NCBI GenBank assembly: GCA_944324965.1
Contig: CALUYH010000002.1
Location: forward strand, 104,263 to 168,262
DNA: 64,000 nucleotides
Origin: Candidatus Avelusimicrobium gallinaceum
Lineage (GTDB): Bacteria > Elusimicrobiota > Elusimicrobia > Elusimicrobiales > Elusimicrobiaceae
Direction of reading: 5' to 3'
Shown here: in pieces, positions 51,700 to 60,809 of the stretch
Layout of the letters: each line of letters begins with the position of its first letter
Numbering within the stretch: the first letter of the stretch is position 1
Translations under genes and position numbers: made by a program
Notes under the pieces: generated by a model
The model's input: the letters and a program-made list of their open reading frames with translations, nothing else
The model's database searches: none
What the model was told of the DNA's origin: nothing

Positions 51700-51713
51700 C
51701 CGTTACATGCTAT

Positions 51714-51749
51714 AAAAAACGCCCCGGACAAAATCCGGGGCGTTTTTTT
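51714..51749. terminator. Bidirectional terminator between feoB and the LEA-2 gene
   Basis: AAAAAACGCCCCGGA and its complement around CAAAA, with A/T runs on both strands. Confidence 0.92.
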
Positions 51750-51760
51750 GCGGGTAAAAA

Positions 51761-52225
51761 TTAATTGTAGCTGCCGATGCGGCCAATGTCCACCGGCACC
51801 GGGATTTCCGTCCCCAGGGGGCCTTCAAAATACATCGTGCCCGTCAGGTGATAGTCCAGCGTGGCGCTGCCCATGCTAATCAGCCCCAACAGCTTGCTGT
51901 TAAACGCCGTCATCGGCACGTTCACGCGCGCTTTGGCGTTTTTGGTAGAGTTGGGCTCAATGCGGATGTCGGCCAGGGAAATATCGGCCATTTTTTCTTC
52001 GTTCACCGTCAGTTCCCCCTCAAAGCGTTTTAAGGCGGCCGCTTCCTTGCGGTTCATATTGGTGATGGCGATAATGACGTTAAAATCAAACGAGGTCAAG
52101 TTGTAATCGGTTAATTCCACGCTTCTGAGCGCAAATTTGCAATCGGCCATATTTTCGGTTTCTTTCACGGACGCGCAGGCCGTCAGCAAAACGGCTGCGG
52201 TAAAAAGCAAAAGCAGTTTTCTCAT
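51761..52225 (-). CDS. LEA type 2 (WHy-domain) lipoprotein
   Basis: A 154-residue lipoprotein: signal peptide with lipobox LLTAC (Cys about 16), then a beta-sandwich resembling the LEA-2/WHy domain (LTDYNLTSFDFNVIIAITNMNRKEAAALKRFEGEL and the later IEPNSTKNAKARVNVPMTAF). These domains are linked to desiccation or stress tolerance in plants, but bacterial roles are not defined. GGGAGG precedes the ATG at 52225. Single-gene unit, convergent with feoB. Confidence 0.78.
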   Translation of the reverse strand: MRKLLLLFTAAVLLTACASVKETENMADCKFALRSVELTDYNLTSFDFNVIIAITNMNRKEAAALKRFEGELTVNEEKMADISLADIRIEPNSTKNAKARVNVPMTAFNSKLLGLISMGSATLDYHLTGTMYFEGPLGTEIPVPVDIGRIGSYN

Positions 52226-52287
52226 AAATCCTCCCAAGTCCAAGAATAATAAATTGTATAATAAAATTAAGGTTTTATGGAGAAATT

Positions 52288-53523
52288 ATGAATTCTTTAC
52301 AAGAAAAAATATACAATCGCTTCGTCCGTTACGTGTCCGTGGACACCACCAGTGACCCCGCCAGCACCGTAACCCCCACCACCTCTAGCCAGATTTCTTT
52401 TGCCCATACACTCGCCCAGGAAATGCGCTCCATCGGGTTTACCGACGTGGAAGTGGACGAATATGGCTTTGTGACCGGCCTCATCCCGGCCAATACCGAT
52501 AAAAAAGCCCCCACCATCGGCTTTTTTGCCCATATGGATACCGTGTGCGACTATAACGGCAGCAACATCCGCCCGCAAGTGCACCCGAATTATGACGGCG
52601 GCAAAATCACCATCAATGCCGAAAAAAAGATGTTCCTCTCCCCCGAAACCGACCACAATTTGAAACTTTGCATCGGGGACGATATCGTCACCGCGGACGG
52701 CAACTCCCTGCTGGCCGGGGACGATAAAATCGGCATTGCCACCATCATGACGCTGGGCGAATACCTGCTGGCCCACCCCGAAATTAAACACGGGCCCATC
52801 AAGGCTGCGTTTACCATTGACGAAGAAACCGGCACCGGCATTGCCTATTTTGACGTCAAAAAATTCGGTGCGGACTTTGCCTACACCGTAGACGGCGCCA
52901 CCTTGGGCGACATTGATTGCGGCAACTTTAACGCCGACACCGTCACCATCCACATCACCGGCAAGACTTGCCACCCCGGTTCGGCCAAAGGCTTTATGGC
53001 CAACCCCGTGCGCATTGCGGCGGATATTGTGTCGTCCTGGCCGGAAGACAAACTGCCCGAAACCACCGAAGGCGAAGAAGGCTTTGTGCTGTTTAAAGAC
53101 GTGGAAGGCGGTTTGGACAAGGCCGTTTTAAGAGGCATTGTGCGCGAACACGACCTGACCAAATTTGAACAATTCAAAAAAATGCTGGAAGAATTGGTGG
53201 AAGAAAAACGCCGCAAATATCCGGCTGCCAAAATTGAAATTGAGTTCAAAAAACAATACCGCAATATGCGCGAAATTCTGAAAGAACGCCCCCAGGCCAT
53301 GGAACTGCTGGAAGAAGCCCTGCGGGAAAACCATGTGCAGTACCGCTTGACGCAGGCGCGCGGCGGCACGGATGGCTCGCAGATGAGCCTGCGCGGGTTG
53401 CCTACGCCCAACATCTTTGCCGGGTACGAAAACCCCCACGGGCCGTACGAATGGCTGAGCTTGGGTTGGGTGGAAAAGACTTTCCATATTTTGGAAAGTA
53501 TTACCAAAAACGCCGTTAAATAA
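52288..53523 (+). CDS. pepT: Peptidase T (tripeptide aminopeptidase)
   Basis: Cytoplasmic zinc peptidase of family M20B that removes N-terminal residues from tripeptides. The 411-residue protein has the metal-site sequences FFAHMDTVCDYNG (His, Asp), SLLAGDDKIGIA (bridging Asp), FTIDEETGTG (catalytic Glu pair), YTVDGATLGDI and the dimerisation domain CHPGSAKGFMANPV; the late GGTDGSQMSLRGLPTPNIFAG is also diagnostic. Length fits. GGAGAAATT precedes the ATG. A terminator follows at 53546. Confidence 0.96.
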   Translation: MNSLQEKIYNRFVRYVSVDTTSDPASTVTPTTSSQISFAHTLAQEMRSIGFTDVEVDEYGFVTGLIPANTDKKAPTIGFFAHMDTVCDYNGSNIRPQVHPNYDGGKITINAEKKMFLSPETDHNLKLCIGDDIVTADGNSLLAGDDKIGIATIMTLGEYLLAHPEIKHGPIKAAFTIDEETGTGIAYFDVKKFGADFAYTVDGATLGDIDCGNFNADTVTIHITGKTCHPGSAKGFMANPVRIAADIVSSWPEDKLPETTEGEEGFVLFKDVEGGLDKAVLRGIVREHDLTKFEQFKKMLEELVEEKRRKYPAAKIEIEFKKQYRNMREILKERPQAMELLEEALRENHVQYRLTQARGGTDGSQMSLRGLPTPNIFAGYENPHGPYEWLSLGWVEKTFHILESITKNAVK

Positions 53524-53545
53524 CGCGTTCTTCCGTTTGACTATT

Positions 53546-53576
53546 CGGCCCCGCTTTGGCGGGGCCGATGTTTTTT
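53546..53576 (+). terminator. Intrinsic terminator after pepT
   Basis: CGGCCCCGC TTT GGCGGGGCCG followed by ATGTTTTTT. Confidence 0.88.
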
Positions 53577-53989
53577 GCCCCGGTTTTGCCTGCCGATTGG
53601 CCCTGTGAACGGCTGGGCCGTTCTGTTTGCCCCGGTTTTGGGCTTGTCCACCGTTTTCCCCCCTTTTTAACGGTTCTCGGATAGTCGCTCGGTTTTGCCT
53701 TGCGCAAAGGGTGGCCGGGCGGCCGTCCCGCTTTTCCCGTGGTGCGTGTTTGAGTTTTTGTTTACAAGAATAAAATCTTTTCTACCTGTGTTCCGATAAA
53801 CCCGGTCTGCGGGCCCAAAATGGCCCCTGGGGCGCTTTTTAACGGGATGCGGGTAACTTTGCGCGGGGCGTCTTCTACGGCTTGAATCAGAGCGTTCGCT
53901 ATTGCGGACGGAAGGCCGTTCCGGGGGCGTCGCACGGAGGCACCCTGGGATAAGCGCTTGTTCGCCCGTGCAGCCTCCCTGCGTTGGGC

Positions 53990-54019
53990 AAAAATAAGCC
54001 CCGCCGATTGGCGGGGCTT
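53990..54019 (-). terminator. Intrinsic terminator after the GYF-domain gene
   Basis: Minus-strand AAGCCCCGCC AATC GGCGGGGCTT followed by ATTTTT. Confidence 0.9.
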
Positions 54020-54039
54020 TCAAGGGTAAAGGGCCGTTA

Positions 54040-56778
54040 TCAGCGGGCGCCGGTCGTTTGCTGCACCGGGCGGGCCGTTTGTTGCGGCATCGTTTGCTGG
54101 GGCATCATTTGCTGCGGCATAGCCTGTTGCGGCATCATCTGCTGCTGCTGGGGCATTCCCTGCTGCGGCATGGCCTGCTGTTGGGGCATAGCGCCCATGC
54201 TTTGGGCTACGGAATCCAACAGGTTTTTCGCGTCCGAGATGGTCGGGTCCAGCGCTTTCGTTACCGTGTTGTAGTTAAAGCGGTACGAAATTTTGAAGCT
54301 CTGCGGATTCTCCGGCGGTACTTTTACCAGTACGGAGTAATTGTCCGGGTCTACCGCGGTGGAAATTTCCCACGTAATCAAGTTCTTGGCAGCCGGGTGT
54401 TTGGCTTCAATAAACTGCTGGAGCGTATAGCCGTTGGCCAGGCGGAAGTTTTTGACTTCCGTCAAAATGGCGTCCATCGGATTGACGGTTGCTGCCGCCT
54501 GGGCAGGCGTATTGGCAGCGGCCGTTTGGCCGTTGGGAGCGAGCATTTCTTCCAGCTGGGCGGATTGTTCGGCAGACGCTTTTTCGTCAGACGCGAACAG
54601 ATTAAACTGCGCCGGAATCAGGTTCATAAACGCCAACATCGCATAGATGATGACGGCTAACACTACCGCCACCAAGGAGCCCACGACTACTTTGGTCGTT
54701 TTGGCCGGGGCTTTAATGTCGGCCGCTTTCATATCGTGCTGGGTGTTGATGTCGTCCACCATGTTGTCCAAATGCAGGCGGTCGGATTGCGCCGGTTCCG
54801 GTACCATCGGTACGGTTTTGATGTCCAGCGTGGCGCCGCGTTTGGTTTTGATGGTGTTTTCCAAAATTACTTGCGATACGGTCACGTCGCCGGGCGTTTT
54901 TTGCTGTTGGGCCGGCTGTTGGGCCGGCTGTTGGGCCGGAGTGGCAGCCTGTTTGGTCGGAGCAACCATTTCCTGAATGTCCGTGGTGGTCGCTTCCGCC
55001 TGGCTGACCGTATGTTGTTTGGCATCCAAGCCGGACAATTCTTTCGGCAATGCGTTGGAATTGGCCTGGGCCGGGGGCACAAAGTCGGAAATCAGATAGG
55101 TGGACCCTTCTTTCAATTCAATTTCCGTCAAGTCATCGGGATTGCCTACCGGCAGGGGTTTATCCACCGTTTGGTCGCTAAATTGCGGCAAGTGGGCTTC
55201 TGCGTCCGAGGCGGAGGCAGGTTCCGGCTGCGGTTGGGCCGCCTGGCCGCTGGGCGAAGCGATACCAAAGAGCTGTTCCACCGATTGGTCGTTATTGGAG
55301 CTTCTGTCCGTAAAGGCTTCTTTCAGGTCGGCATCCGTGATGATGACGCCTTCGGGCTTTTCGGTTTTGGCGCCCGGCACGAGCTCTTGCATGGTTTCTT
55401 CTTTTTCCGTTTCGCTCATGACCGGTTTATCCGACGGATTGGGGATGCTTTCATCCAGCGAAGGCAAATCCGTCTGGTTTTGGGCCGGCTGCTGGGCCGG
55501 TTCGGCCGGTTTGTCGGCCGGCATTTCGGAAGCGGGTTTTACTTCTTCCAGCTTTTCCGGTTCGTTGCGGTCCGGTGCGATAGACAAGGCCGGGCCTTGC
55601 TGTTCTTGGGTGAAATCTAACGTTTGTTTTTCGTGCACGGGTTCCGCGGCGGCTTCTTGCACCGTTTCAAAACCGGGGGCCGGTTCTTCGGCCTTGGCGG
55701 GTTCCTGGTGGTGCAGGGCTTCTTCCGCGGCGACGGCGGCAGCCGCACCCACGGCGGCGGCTTGCGCCATTTGGAAGGTGTCGGATTTCTTTTCGGCTTC
55801 TTTTTCCTTAATCACCTGGTCCAACACGTCTTCTTTCGGTTCGGCAGACAATTCTTTGAGCAGCGCGTCTTTGGCGGCTTCATCGGCCGACGGCGTGCTG
55901 GTAGCCGCTTTGGCGTCTTCGTGTTCGGTGGCTTTCAGGGCGTCGTCTAAAGTGGGTTTGGCGTTGGCTTCTTTTTGGGCGCGCAACGCTTCGGCCTGGG
56001 CGGATAACGCTTCGGCTTGTTTGGGGGTTAACAAATCTTGGAAGGTGCTTTCTTTTTCTTCCTGGGTTTGCACGACTTTGGCGTTATACAGCGAATCCAG
56101 CGCCGAGCGCAGGACCACTTCTTCTTCCGCCTTGGAGCCTAACGTCACTTCCGTAGGGGTATTGTCCGCCTTTTTGTCGCCCAAGTCCACGGGGCCGAGC
56201 ATATCCAAGGGTTTTTGTTGGGTCTGGTTCGCGGCGGCGACAATGTCTTCCGCTTGCGAAACTAAGCTTTCCGTGTTGGTGATAGGGGCGTCTTCGGTGG
56301 CGGGTTCCAGCTCGTGGCGGGTAAGGGTAATGGTATTGTGCTGTTCTTCCTGCGGCGTATAAGAAAGGGCTGCATCTTGCGTCGGCTGCGGGGCCGCATA
56401 ATGGGCGGAAGAAATCGCTTCGTCCAGCTTGTGCTGCATATCGTCCAGCTTGGTTTGCAGGCCGGAAACTTCGCGGGTTAAGGCGTCAATTTTCTCAAGC
56501 AGCAGATGGGTTACATCCGTTCCGTCCGCCGGTTGAGCGGCTGCGGCGGAAGACGTTTGCGTGTGGAACACTTCCGGCGACGGAAGCGGCTGATTGATGG
56601 TTTGTTCCACTTGGTCAAATTCAAAAATGCTGGAGGCTTTGACCCATTCCTGATTGCCGCCGGCGTTAATTTCTTCGGCGCAGATCAGCGTGTCCGGGGT
56701 AAAGCCCGGAAGCGTTACCAACTTGTCCTCTTCGTAAGGACCCTCTACTTTATCATTGATGTAGACCCAATATCTCAT
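54040..56778 (-). CDS. Large GYF_2-domain membrane protein with Gln-rich tail
   Basis: A 912-residue protein. Residues 1-55 (MRYWVYINDKVEGPYEEDKL onward) match the GYF_2/DUF4339 domain, an adaptor for proline-rich peptides. Residues about 60-680 are acidic, Ala/Glu/Gln/Pro-rich and probably disordered, with a PAQQ triplet repeat near 620. One transmembrane helix (about 685-707, VVVGSLVAVVLAVIIYAML) precedes a C-terminal domain of about 150 residues and a tail of MPQQ repeats. The N-terminus would be cytoplasmic. It comes last in a long minus-strand gene series. Function unknown; scaffold is an inference. Confidence 0.75.
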   Translation of the reverse strand: MRYWVYINDKVEGPYEEDKLVTLPGFTPDTLICAEEINAGGNQEWVKASSIFEFDQVEQTINQPLPSPEVFHTQTSSAAAAQPADGTDVTHLLLEKIDALTREVSGLQTKLDDMQHKLDEAISSAHYAAPQPTQDAALSYTPQEEQHNTITLTRHELEPATEDAPITNTESLVSQAEDIVAAANQTQQKPLDMLGPVDLGDKKADNTPTEVTLGSKAEEEVVLRSALDSLYNAKVVQTQEEKESTFQDLLTPKQAEALSAQAEALRAQKEANAKPTLDDALKATEHEDAKAATSTPSADEAAKDALLKELSAEPKEDVLDQVIKEKEAEKKSDTFQMAQAAAVGAAAAVAAEEALHHQEPAKAEEPAPGFETVQEAAAEPVHEKQTLDFTQEQQGPALSIAPDRNEPEKLEEVKPASEMPADKPAEPAQQPAQNQTDLPSLDESIPNPSDKPVMSETEKEETMQELVPGAKTEKPEGVIITDADLKEAFTDRSSNNDQSVEQLFGIASPSGQAAQPQPEPASASDAEAHLPQFSDQTVDKPLPVGNPDDLTEIELKEGSTYLISDFVPPAQANSNALPKELSGLDAKQHTVSQAEATTTDIQEMVAPTKQAATPAQQPAQQPAQQQKTPGDVTVSQVILENTIKTKRGATLDIKTVPMVPEPAQSDRLHLDNMVDDINTQHDMKAADIKAPAKTTKVVVGSLVAVVLAVIIYAMLAFMNLIPAQFNLFASDEKASAEQSAQLEEMLAPNGQTAAANTPAQAAATVNPMDAILTEVKNFRLANGYTLQQFIEAKHPAAKNLITWEISTAVDPDNYSVLVKVPPENPQSFKISYRFNYNTVTKALDPTISDAKNLLDSVAQSMGAMPQQQAMPQQGMPQQQQMMPQQAMPQQMMPQQTMPQQTARPVQQTTGAR

Positions 56779-56873
56779 ATTGTTTCACCCTTGAAAAAAA
56801 TAAATGTAACACGGCACGATAAAAGCATAGCAAATTATCGCGCAATTTAACAGTTTTTTTTCTGCCGGCGCTT

Positions 56874-58433
56874 TTAGGCCTTGGAAGAAGCCCGCGCCTG
56901 TTTGTAGCGTTCCAACAGATTTTCCAGCTCTTCCCGGCTGGCTTTTTTGGTTTGGATGTTGGCCAGCATATCGGTCATCAGCTCCAGGGAAGAACCGTTT
57001 TCCAGCATTTCCAGCGCGAACTGCGAAATCCGGCGGTTGTAGGTTCCGTTCAGTTCCCCCACCAAGGTGCGCAGGGCAAAGATGTGTTTTTCGCGGTCGG
57101 ATTTCCAAAAGGTGTAGGGAGCGAGGGACTCTTCAAAAAATTTCATCAGCTCGTCCGCCGATTTGGTGCCCAGGTAGCTTTTCATCACTTCCGGCGCCAG
57201 GCCCTGGGTGAGGGTTTGGGCCTTCAGGTCGCGCAGGTACTGGGCTTGTTTGGCGGCTTCCTCCTGGCTAAGCGAGCCCAGGAGCACTTTGCAGGCGAGT
57301 TCTTTGTTGTCTTTGGGGTCGCTGCAATACGGCAGCGATTGAAGGAGGTCCTTCATTTCGCGTTCAATTTGCACAAACGTTTTTTTGCCGCCGAAGCGTT
57401 CGGCCAAATCGTATTCGTAGCCGCTGTACAGGTCTTTTTTGGAAAGTTCCCGCCGCAGCACTTCGCGTTCGCGCAGGGTGGACGCCTTTTGGCTGGCGTT
57501 TTCAAAACTTTCGGCCGTGCCGTCCAATAGTACGCGCACCGCCAGGCCCAGGTTTTCTTCCGGGCTGGCCACGTGCGGCAGTTTTTTAAGCACCGCTTCA
57601 AACGTGGCGGCGATGTCGGCCGGCGACTTGGCTTTTAGGTAACGGCAGGCGATGATAAGCAAATCGTCTTCCAATAATTGGCCGTTTAACAGTTTGGACA
57701 ACAGCGCAATATCCTGTGCGTCCTTGGCGGTGATTTGGCACAACATTACCCGCGCCGCCAGCGAAGCGCACAAGTGCTTATCGGGGTTTTGCGCCGAAAT
57801 CAGTTTAAGCAGGCGGTCAAACTCCTGTTGGAAAGCAATGCTGGCCGGCTGCGTGTAAAGCAGTTCCAGCTCGGCCGTGATTTTGACGGACAAGTGGTAT
57901 TTGTCGGCCGTTTTAAAAATTTCCTTTTTGTTCTGCTTGGCCACTTTGGGCGAAGCCGCCAGCAGTTCGTCGGCTTTCTTGAGCAGAAGGTTTACGGCAT
58001 GGAGGGCTTTGTCCGCGTCCGGCATATTGCTGTCCTGCACGTCTTTTAAAGCAGAGGCGAATTGCTCGTCAAAATACTTGCGCGAAGAAAACGACGCATA
58101 CACTTCCAGCAGTTTGCCTGTATCTCGGGCGGACACTTCCAGCGCGGCGCAAAGCTCGCTGATGGAGGTGGAATTGTTGTAAATGCGCAGTTGGCGCAAG
58201 GCGGCGGGAATGGTGATTTCGTCCAGTAAAATTTTGGCGACAATGGTATCCGTCATCGGCGAGTCGGAACTGAGTTGCGCGGCAATGTCGGCAATGTCCT
58301 GCTGCAGTTCGGGCAGGGCTTTTTTGTCCTCCAACGTATAGACGAGTTTTGCGGCGTAGTCGTCGTCAATGGCGGGCAGCATATTGTAAATGGTGCCCAG
58401 CATACCGCTGCGTTTGTTTGCTTTGTCGCTCAT
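56874..58433 (-). CDS. Large helical cytoplasmic protein of unknown function
   Basis: A 519-residue protein with no signal peptide, no transmembrane helix and no motif I recognise. It is helical, with repeated Leu/Ala/Lys patterns and several segments of similar shape (for example LGLAVRVLLDGTAESFENASQKASTLRERE near 305 and KELACKVLLGSLSQEEAAKQAQYLRDLKAQ near 385), which suggests internal repeats of about 80 residues. AAGGAAGG precedes the ATG. It lies between the cyclodeaminase-family gene (11-nt gap) and the GYF-domain gene (95-nt gap). Confidence 0.7.
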   Translation of the reverse strand: MSDKANKRSGMLGTIYNMLPAIDDDYAAKLVYTLEDKKALPELQQDIADIAAQLSSDSPMTDTIVAKILLDEITIPAALRQLRIYNNSTSISELCAALEVSARDTGKLLEVYASFSSRKYFDEQFASALKDVQDSNMPDADKALHAVNLLLKKADELLAASPKVAKQNKKEIFKTADKYHLSVKITAELELLYTQPASIAFQQEFDRLLKLISAQNPDKHLCASLAARVMLCQITAKDAQDIALLSKLLNGQLLEDDLLIIACRYLKAKSPADIAATFEAVLKKLPHVASPEENLGLAVRVLLDGTAESFENASQKASTLREREVLRRELSKKDLYSGYEYDLAERFGGKKTFVQIEREMKDLLQSLPYCSDPKDNKELACKVLLGSLSQEEAAKQAQYLRDLKAQTLTQGLAPEVMKSYLGTKSADELMKFFEESLAPYTFWKSDREKHIFALRTLVGELNGTYNRRISQFALEMLENGSSLELMTDMLANIQTKKASREELENLLERYKQARASSKA

Positions 58434-58444
58434 AACCCTTCCTT

Positions 58445-59014
58445 TCAGCAGGCCTTTAACAGGGTGGCAATCTGCTTGTTGATTTCGTTGACCCGGTCCT
58501 CGTTTTTAATGAAGGCCAGGTTGGCCCGGATGCTTTCCACCGAGCATTTAATGCACGCCTGTAACAAGTGTTTGGCGCAATATACGTCCGACATAATAAC
58601 TTCGGCCACGCTGTCTTTTATCTGGTCCACTTCGCGCAGGCCGTGCATCGCGGCCGAGGCCGCATCCGCCGGCACGCGCGCGGCAAACAGCAACGCGTCC
58701 TGCACGGCTTTTTCCCGTGCGGGGTTATCCTTGGACAGTTTTTTGGCCGTCAGGTACGCGGCGTAAGCCTCGCCGTCCTGGCGGATATAGCCTTTCAGTT
58801 CGCCCTTAAAGGCGCTTAATCTTTTTAAACTTTGCGTCAGGCGCGGGCGGAGTTCTTCGGGCGTGGATTTGCGTTTGAGCGTGGTGTTTACGGCCATCAT
58901 CGCCAGTGCGCACCCCATTGCGCCCGCCATAGCGGCCGCCGCCCCCCCTCCCGGGGTAGGGTCGGAGGACGCCAGGGCTTCCGTAAAACGTTCAGCTGCG
59001 GTATACCATTCCAT
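58445..59014 (-). CDS. Cyclodeaminase/cyclohydrolase (FTCD-C) family protein
   Basis: A 189-residue member of the family of formimidoyltetrahydrofolate cyclodeaminase and methenyl-THF cyclohydrolase (FchA). The signature SDPTPGGGAAAAMAGAMGCALAMMAV (about 17-42) is present, as are the all-helical body and ending. These act on folate one-carbon units: release of ammonia from formimino-THF, or hydrolysis of methenyl-THF. Which reaction applies cannot be told. It sits 9 nt downstream of the HAD gene and 11 nt upstream of the helical protein gene, in one operon. Confidence 0.85.
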   Translation of the reverse strand: MEWYTAAERFTEALASSDPTPGGGAAAAMAGAMGCALAMMAVNTTLKRKSTPEELRPRLTQSLKRLSAFKGELKGYIRQDGEAYAAYLTAKKLSKDNPAREKAVQDALLFAARVPADAASAAMHGLREVDQIKDSVAEVIMSDVYCAKHLLQACIKCSVESIRANLAFIKNEDRVNEINKQIATLLKAC

Positions 59015-59023
59015 GGGGCGGCC

Positions 59024-59875
59024 TCACATAATGGTTCCGGATTCCAGGTCCGAGTATTTTTTGATGCGCAGCATTTTCAGGCGGTCTTCGTCAATGCCGG
59101 TGCGGCTGAAGAACACGTGTTCAATGGCGCTGGCAGGCATGATGTAGCTGCCGCGTTTGACGCCTTTGGGGTCGGTCTTTAAACCGAGCCACACGCAGAA
59201 GGTGGAAATATCGGTGAAATCTTTGGTTTCCAGTTCGGCGGCGGCGCGCTGGATTTTTTGCGCTTCGCCAAAACCGTTGGTCAGCACCGCGCTGTGAAAA
59301 CCGCAGTTTTTGGCGGCACAGATATCGCGGTGCGTATCGCCGATGACGTAGACGTCTTCCGGCGCGATTTTAACTTTAAATTTCTTTTCCGCGCGTTTAA
59401 CGGCCGCCTGGAGCATTTCTTCGCGGGTGTGGCCGTCTTCGCCGTATCCGCCGATGGCAAAATAGTGCCCCAGCTTGCTGGGTTCCAGCTTGATTTTGGC
59501 GCCTTCTTCCAGGTTGCCGGTGCCCAAGCCCAAAATGACGTCTTTGTCTTTAGAAAGCAATTTTAAAAATTTTTCCACGCCGGGGATTAAATCGTACTTT
59601 TTGCAGCGCACGACGGCGTGCACTTCCACCGGCAAGAGTTCCAAGTATTTGGCTTTCATTTTTTTCATTTCGGCGGCCGTGGGTTTTTTGCCTTTTTTAA
59701 TCAGCGAATAGACAATGGAAAAATTATCCAAATCCGTCCGGCCCGAAATCAGCGAATGGTCAAATTCCGGGTTGACGCCGTAAAGTTCTTCCATCGTCTT
59801 TTTTAACGCCGTGCGTCCAGCCCCTCCGGCATTAACCAGCGTTCCGTCCAAATCAAATAAAACCAGCTTTTTCAT
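59024..59875 (-). CDS. HAD-family phosphatase with C-terminal extension
   Basis: Haloacid dehalogenase-like hydrolase, 283 residues. Motif I FDLDGTLVNAGG (nucleophile Asp8), motif II LGLGTGNLEEG (about 136-146) and motif IV VIGDTHRDICAA (about 178) are seen, with a PGMB-like cap between. The last 60 residues (ISTFCVWLGLKTDPKG onward) go beyond the usual domain and are unassigned. Substrate is unknown; phosphoglycolate-like sugars are common. The ATG overlaps the stop of the upstream DMT transporter by 4 nt. Confidence 0.85.
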   Translation of the reverse strand: MKKLVLFDLDGTLVNAGGAGRTALKKTMEELYGVNPEFDHSLISGRTDLDNFSIVYSLIKKGKKPTAAEMKKMKAKYLELLPVEVHAVVRCKKYDLIPGVEKFLKLLSKDKDVILGLGTGNLEEGAKIKLEPSKLGHYFAIGGYGEDGHTREEMLQAAVKRAEKKFKVKIAPEDVYVIGDTHRDICAAKNCGFHSAVLTNGFGEAQKIQRAAAELETKDFTDISTFCVWLGLKTDPKGVKRGSYIMPASAIEHVFFSRTGIDEDRLKMLRIKKYSDLESGTIM

Positions 59876-60762
59876 TTGTTTTCTCCTTGTTTGACCATAC
59901 CGGTCACGATATAAGCCCCGCCGATGGCGAGGATCATGCCCAGCACCTTTACTGCAGTAATTTTATCTTGTCCTAACAGGACCGCAAGCACAAACGTCAT
60001 TACCGGGTACGACAGGATAATGGCCGTTGCTTTGCTCAAATCCATATGGCGTATGGCCTGATACCAAAACGTATTGCCCAAAAAGTAATTCACCACCGCG
60101 CACAGCACAAGCATGCTCCACAGCGTGGCGTTGCTTTCAAACACCAGCGGCCCCTGAAAAAGCGCCAAATAAATCACCAGCACCAGCAGGGCCGGCATGG
60201 CAAACAGCGCCCGCGCCGCGGCGATTAACTGCGGCGGCATATGGGCCGGCAGCTTTTTGGCGCAGATGTGGCTGAGTTGAAACATCCACAAACAGCCGAT
60301 AATCATCAAATCGCCCTTTAATTGCACCGTGGTGCCCGCCTGCCATAAAAGCAACCCAACCCCCAATAAAATAAGCAGGGAGCCGCCAATTTGCCGCACC
60401 GTCGGGCGTTCCTTTAGCAGGATGGCCGACAAAATGAGCGAATAAATAATTTCAAACTGGTTTAAAATCGCTCCGTTTACGGGTGTGGTGTAATTGAGGG
60501 CAATCATAAAAATCGTCATCGGCAGTGCCGTGCCGAAGGTGCCCATCGCCAAACATTGCGGCCAGACTTTTTTGTCCAGCAGAATTTTCCACCCGCCCGT
60601 TTGGCGGATATACGGCAAAAAACAAACGGACGCCACCGCGCACGCCAGCAGAATAAACAACGCCGACGTAACGTACGGCACCGCCGCTTTGCTGATGACC
60701 AAATTGGCCGCCGTGGCGAACCAGGCAATCCAAACCGCAAAAACCGGGGCGATGTGAAACAT
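59872..60762 (-). CDS. EamA/DMT-family transporter (copy 1)
   Basis: Ten-helix drug/metabolite transporter of 296 residues with two EamA repeats; the second ends with ILSYPVMTFVLAVLLGQDKITAVKVLGMILAIGGAYIVTG. Start at 60762, with AGGAGA upstream. It is a paralogue of the adjacent transporter: both share FIGTFGTALP-like and LNYTTPVNGAILNQ / LHYTTPGNAAILQQ segments. Substrate unknown. It lies 47 nt after the first transporter and overlaps the HAD gene. Confidence 0.88.
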   Translation of the reverse strand: MFHIAPVFAVWIAWFATAANLVISKAAVPYVTSALFILLACAVASVCFLPYIRQTGGWKILLDKKVWPQCLAMGTFGTALPMTIFMIALNYTTPVNGAILNQFEIIYSLILSAILLKERPTVRQIGGSLLILLGVGLLLWQAGTTVQLKGDLMIIGCLWMFQLSHICAKKLPAHMPPQLIAAARALFAMPALLVLVIYLALFQGPLVFESNATLWSMLVLCAVVNYFLGNTFWYQAIRHMDLSKATAIILSYPVMTFVLAVLLGQDKITAVKVLGMILAIGGAYIVTGMVKQGENK

Positions 60763-60809
60763 AAAATCTCCTGGATATATTGTACTTAATTCCGAACGGG
60801 TAGGAAAGA

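Larger units (their letters stand above)
53524..54039. other. Gene-free region after pepT
   Basis: A terminator at 53546-53576 and one at 53990-54019 flank about 400 nt with no gene. The word TTTGCCCCGGTTTTG occurs twice (53574-53588 and 53626-53640). A 118-codon minus-strand frame here is rich in Arg/Ser/Pro and has no ribosome site, so it is not called. Confidence 0.5.

Noticed and set aside
53667..54023. A 118-codon minus-strand frame after pepT
   Set aside because: Overlaps a terminator, no ribosome site, Arg/Ser/Pro-rich, no recognisable domain.
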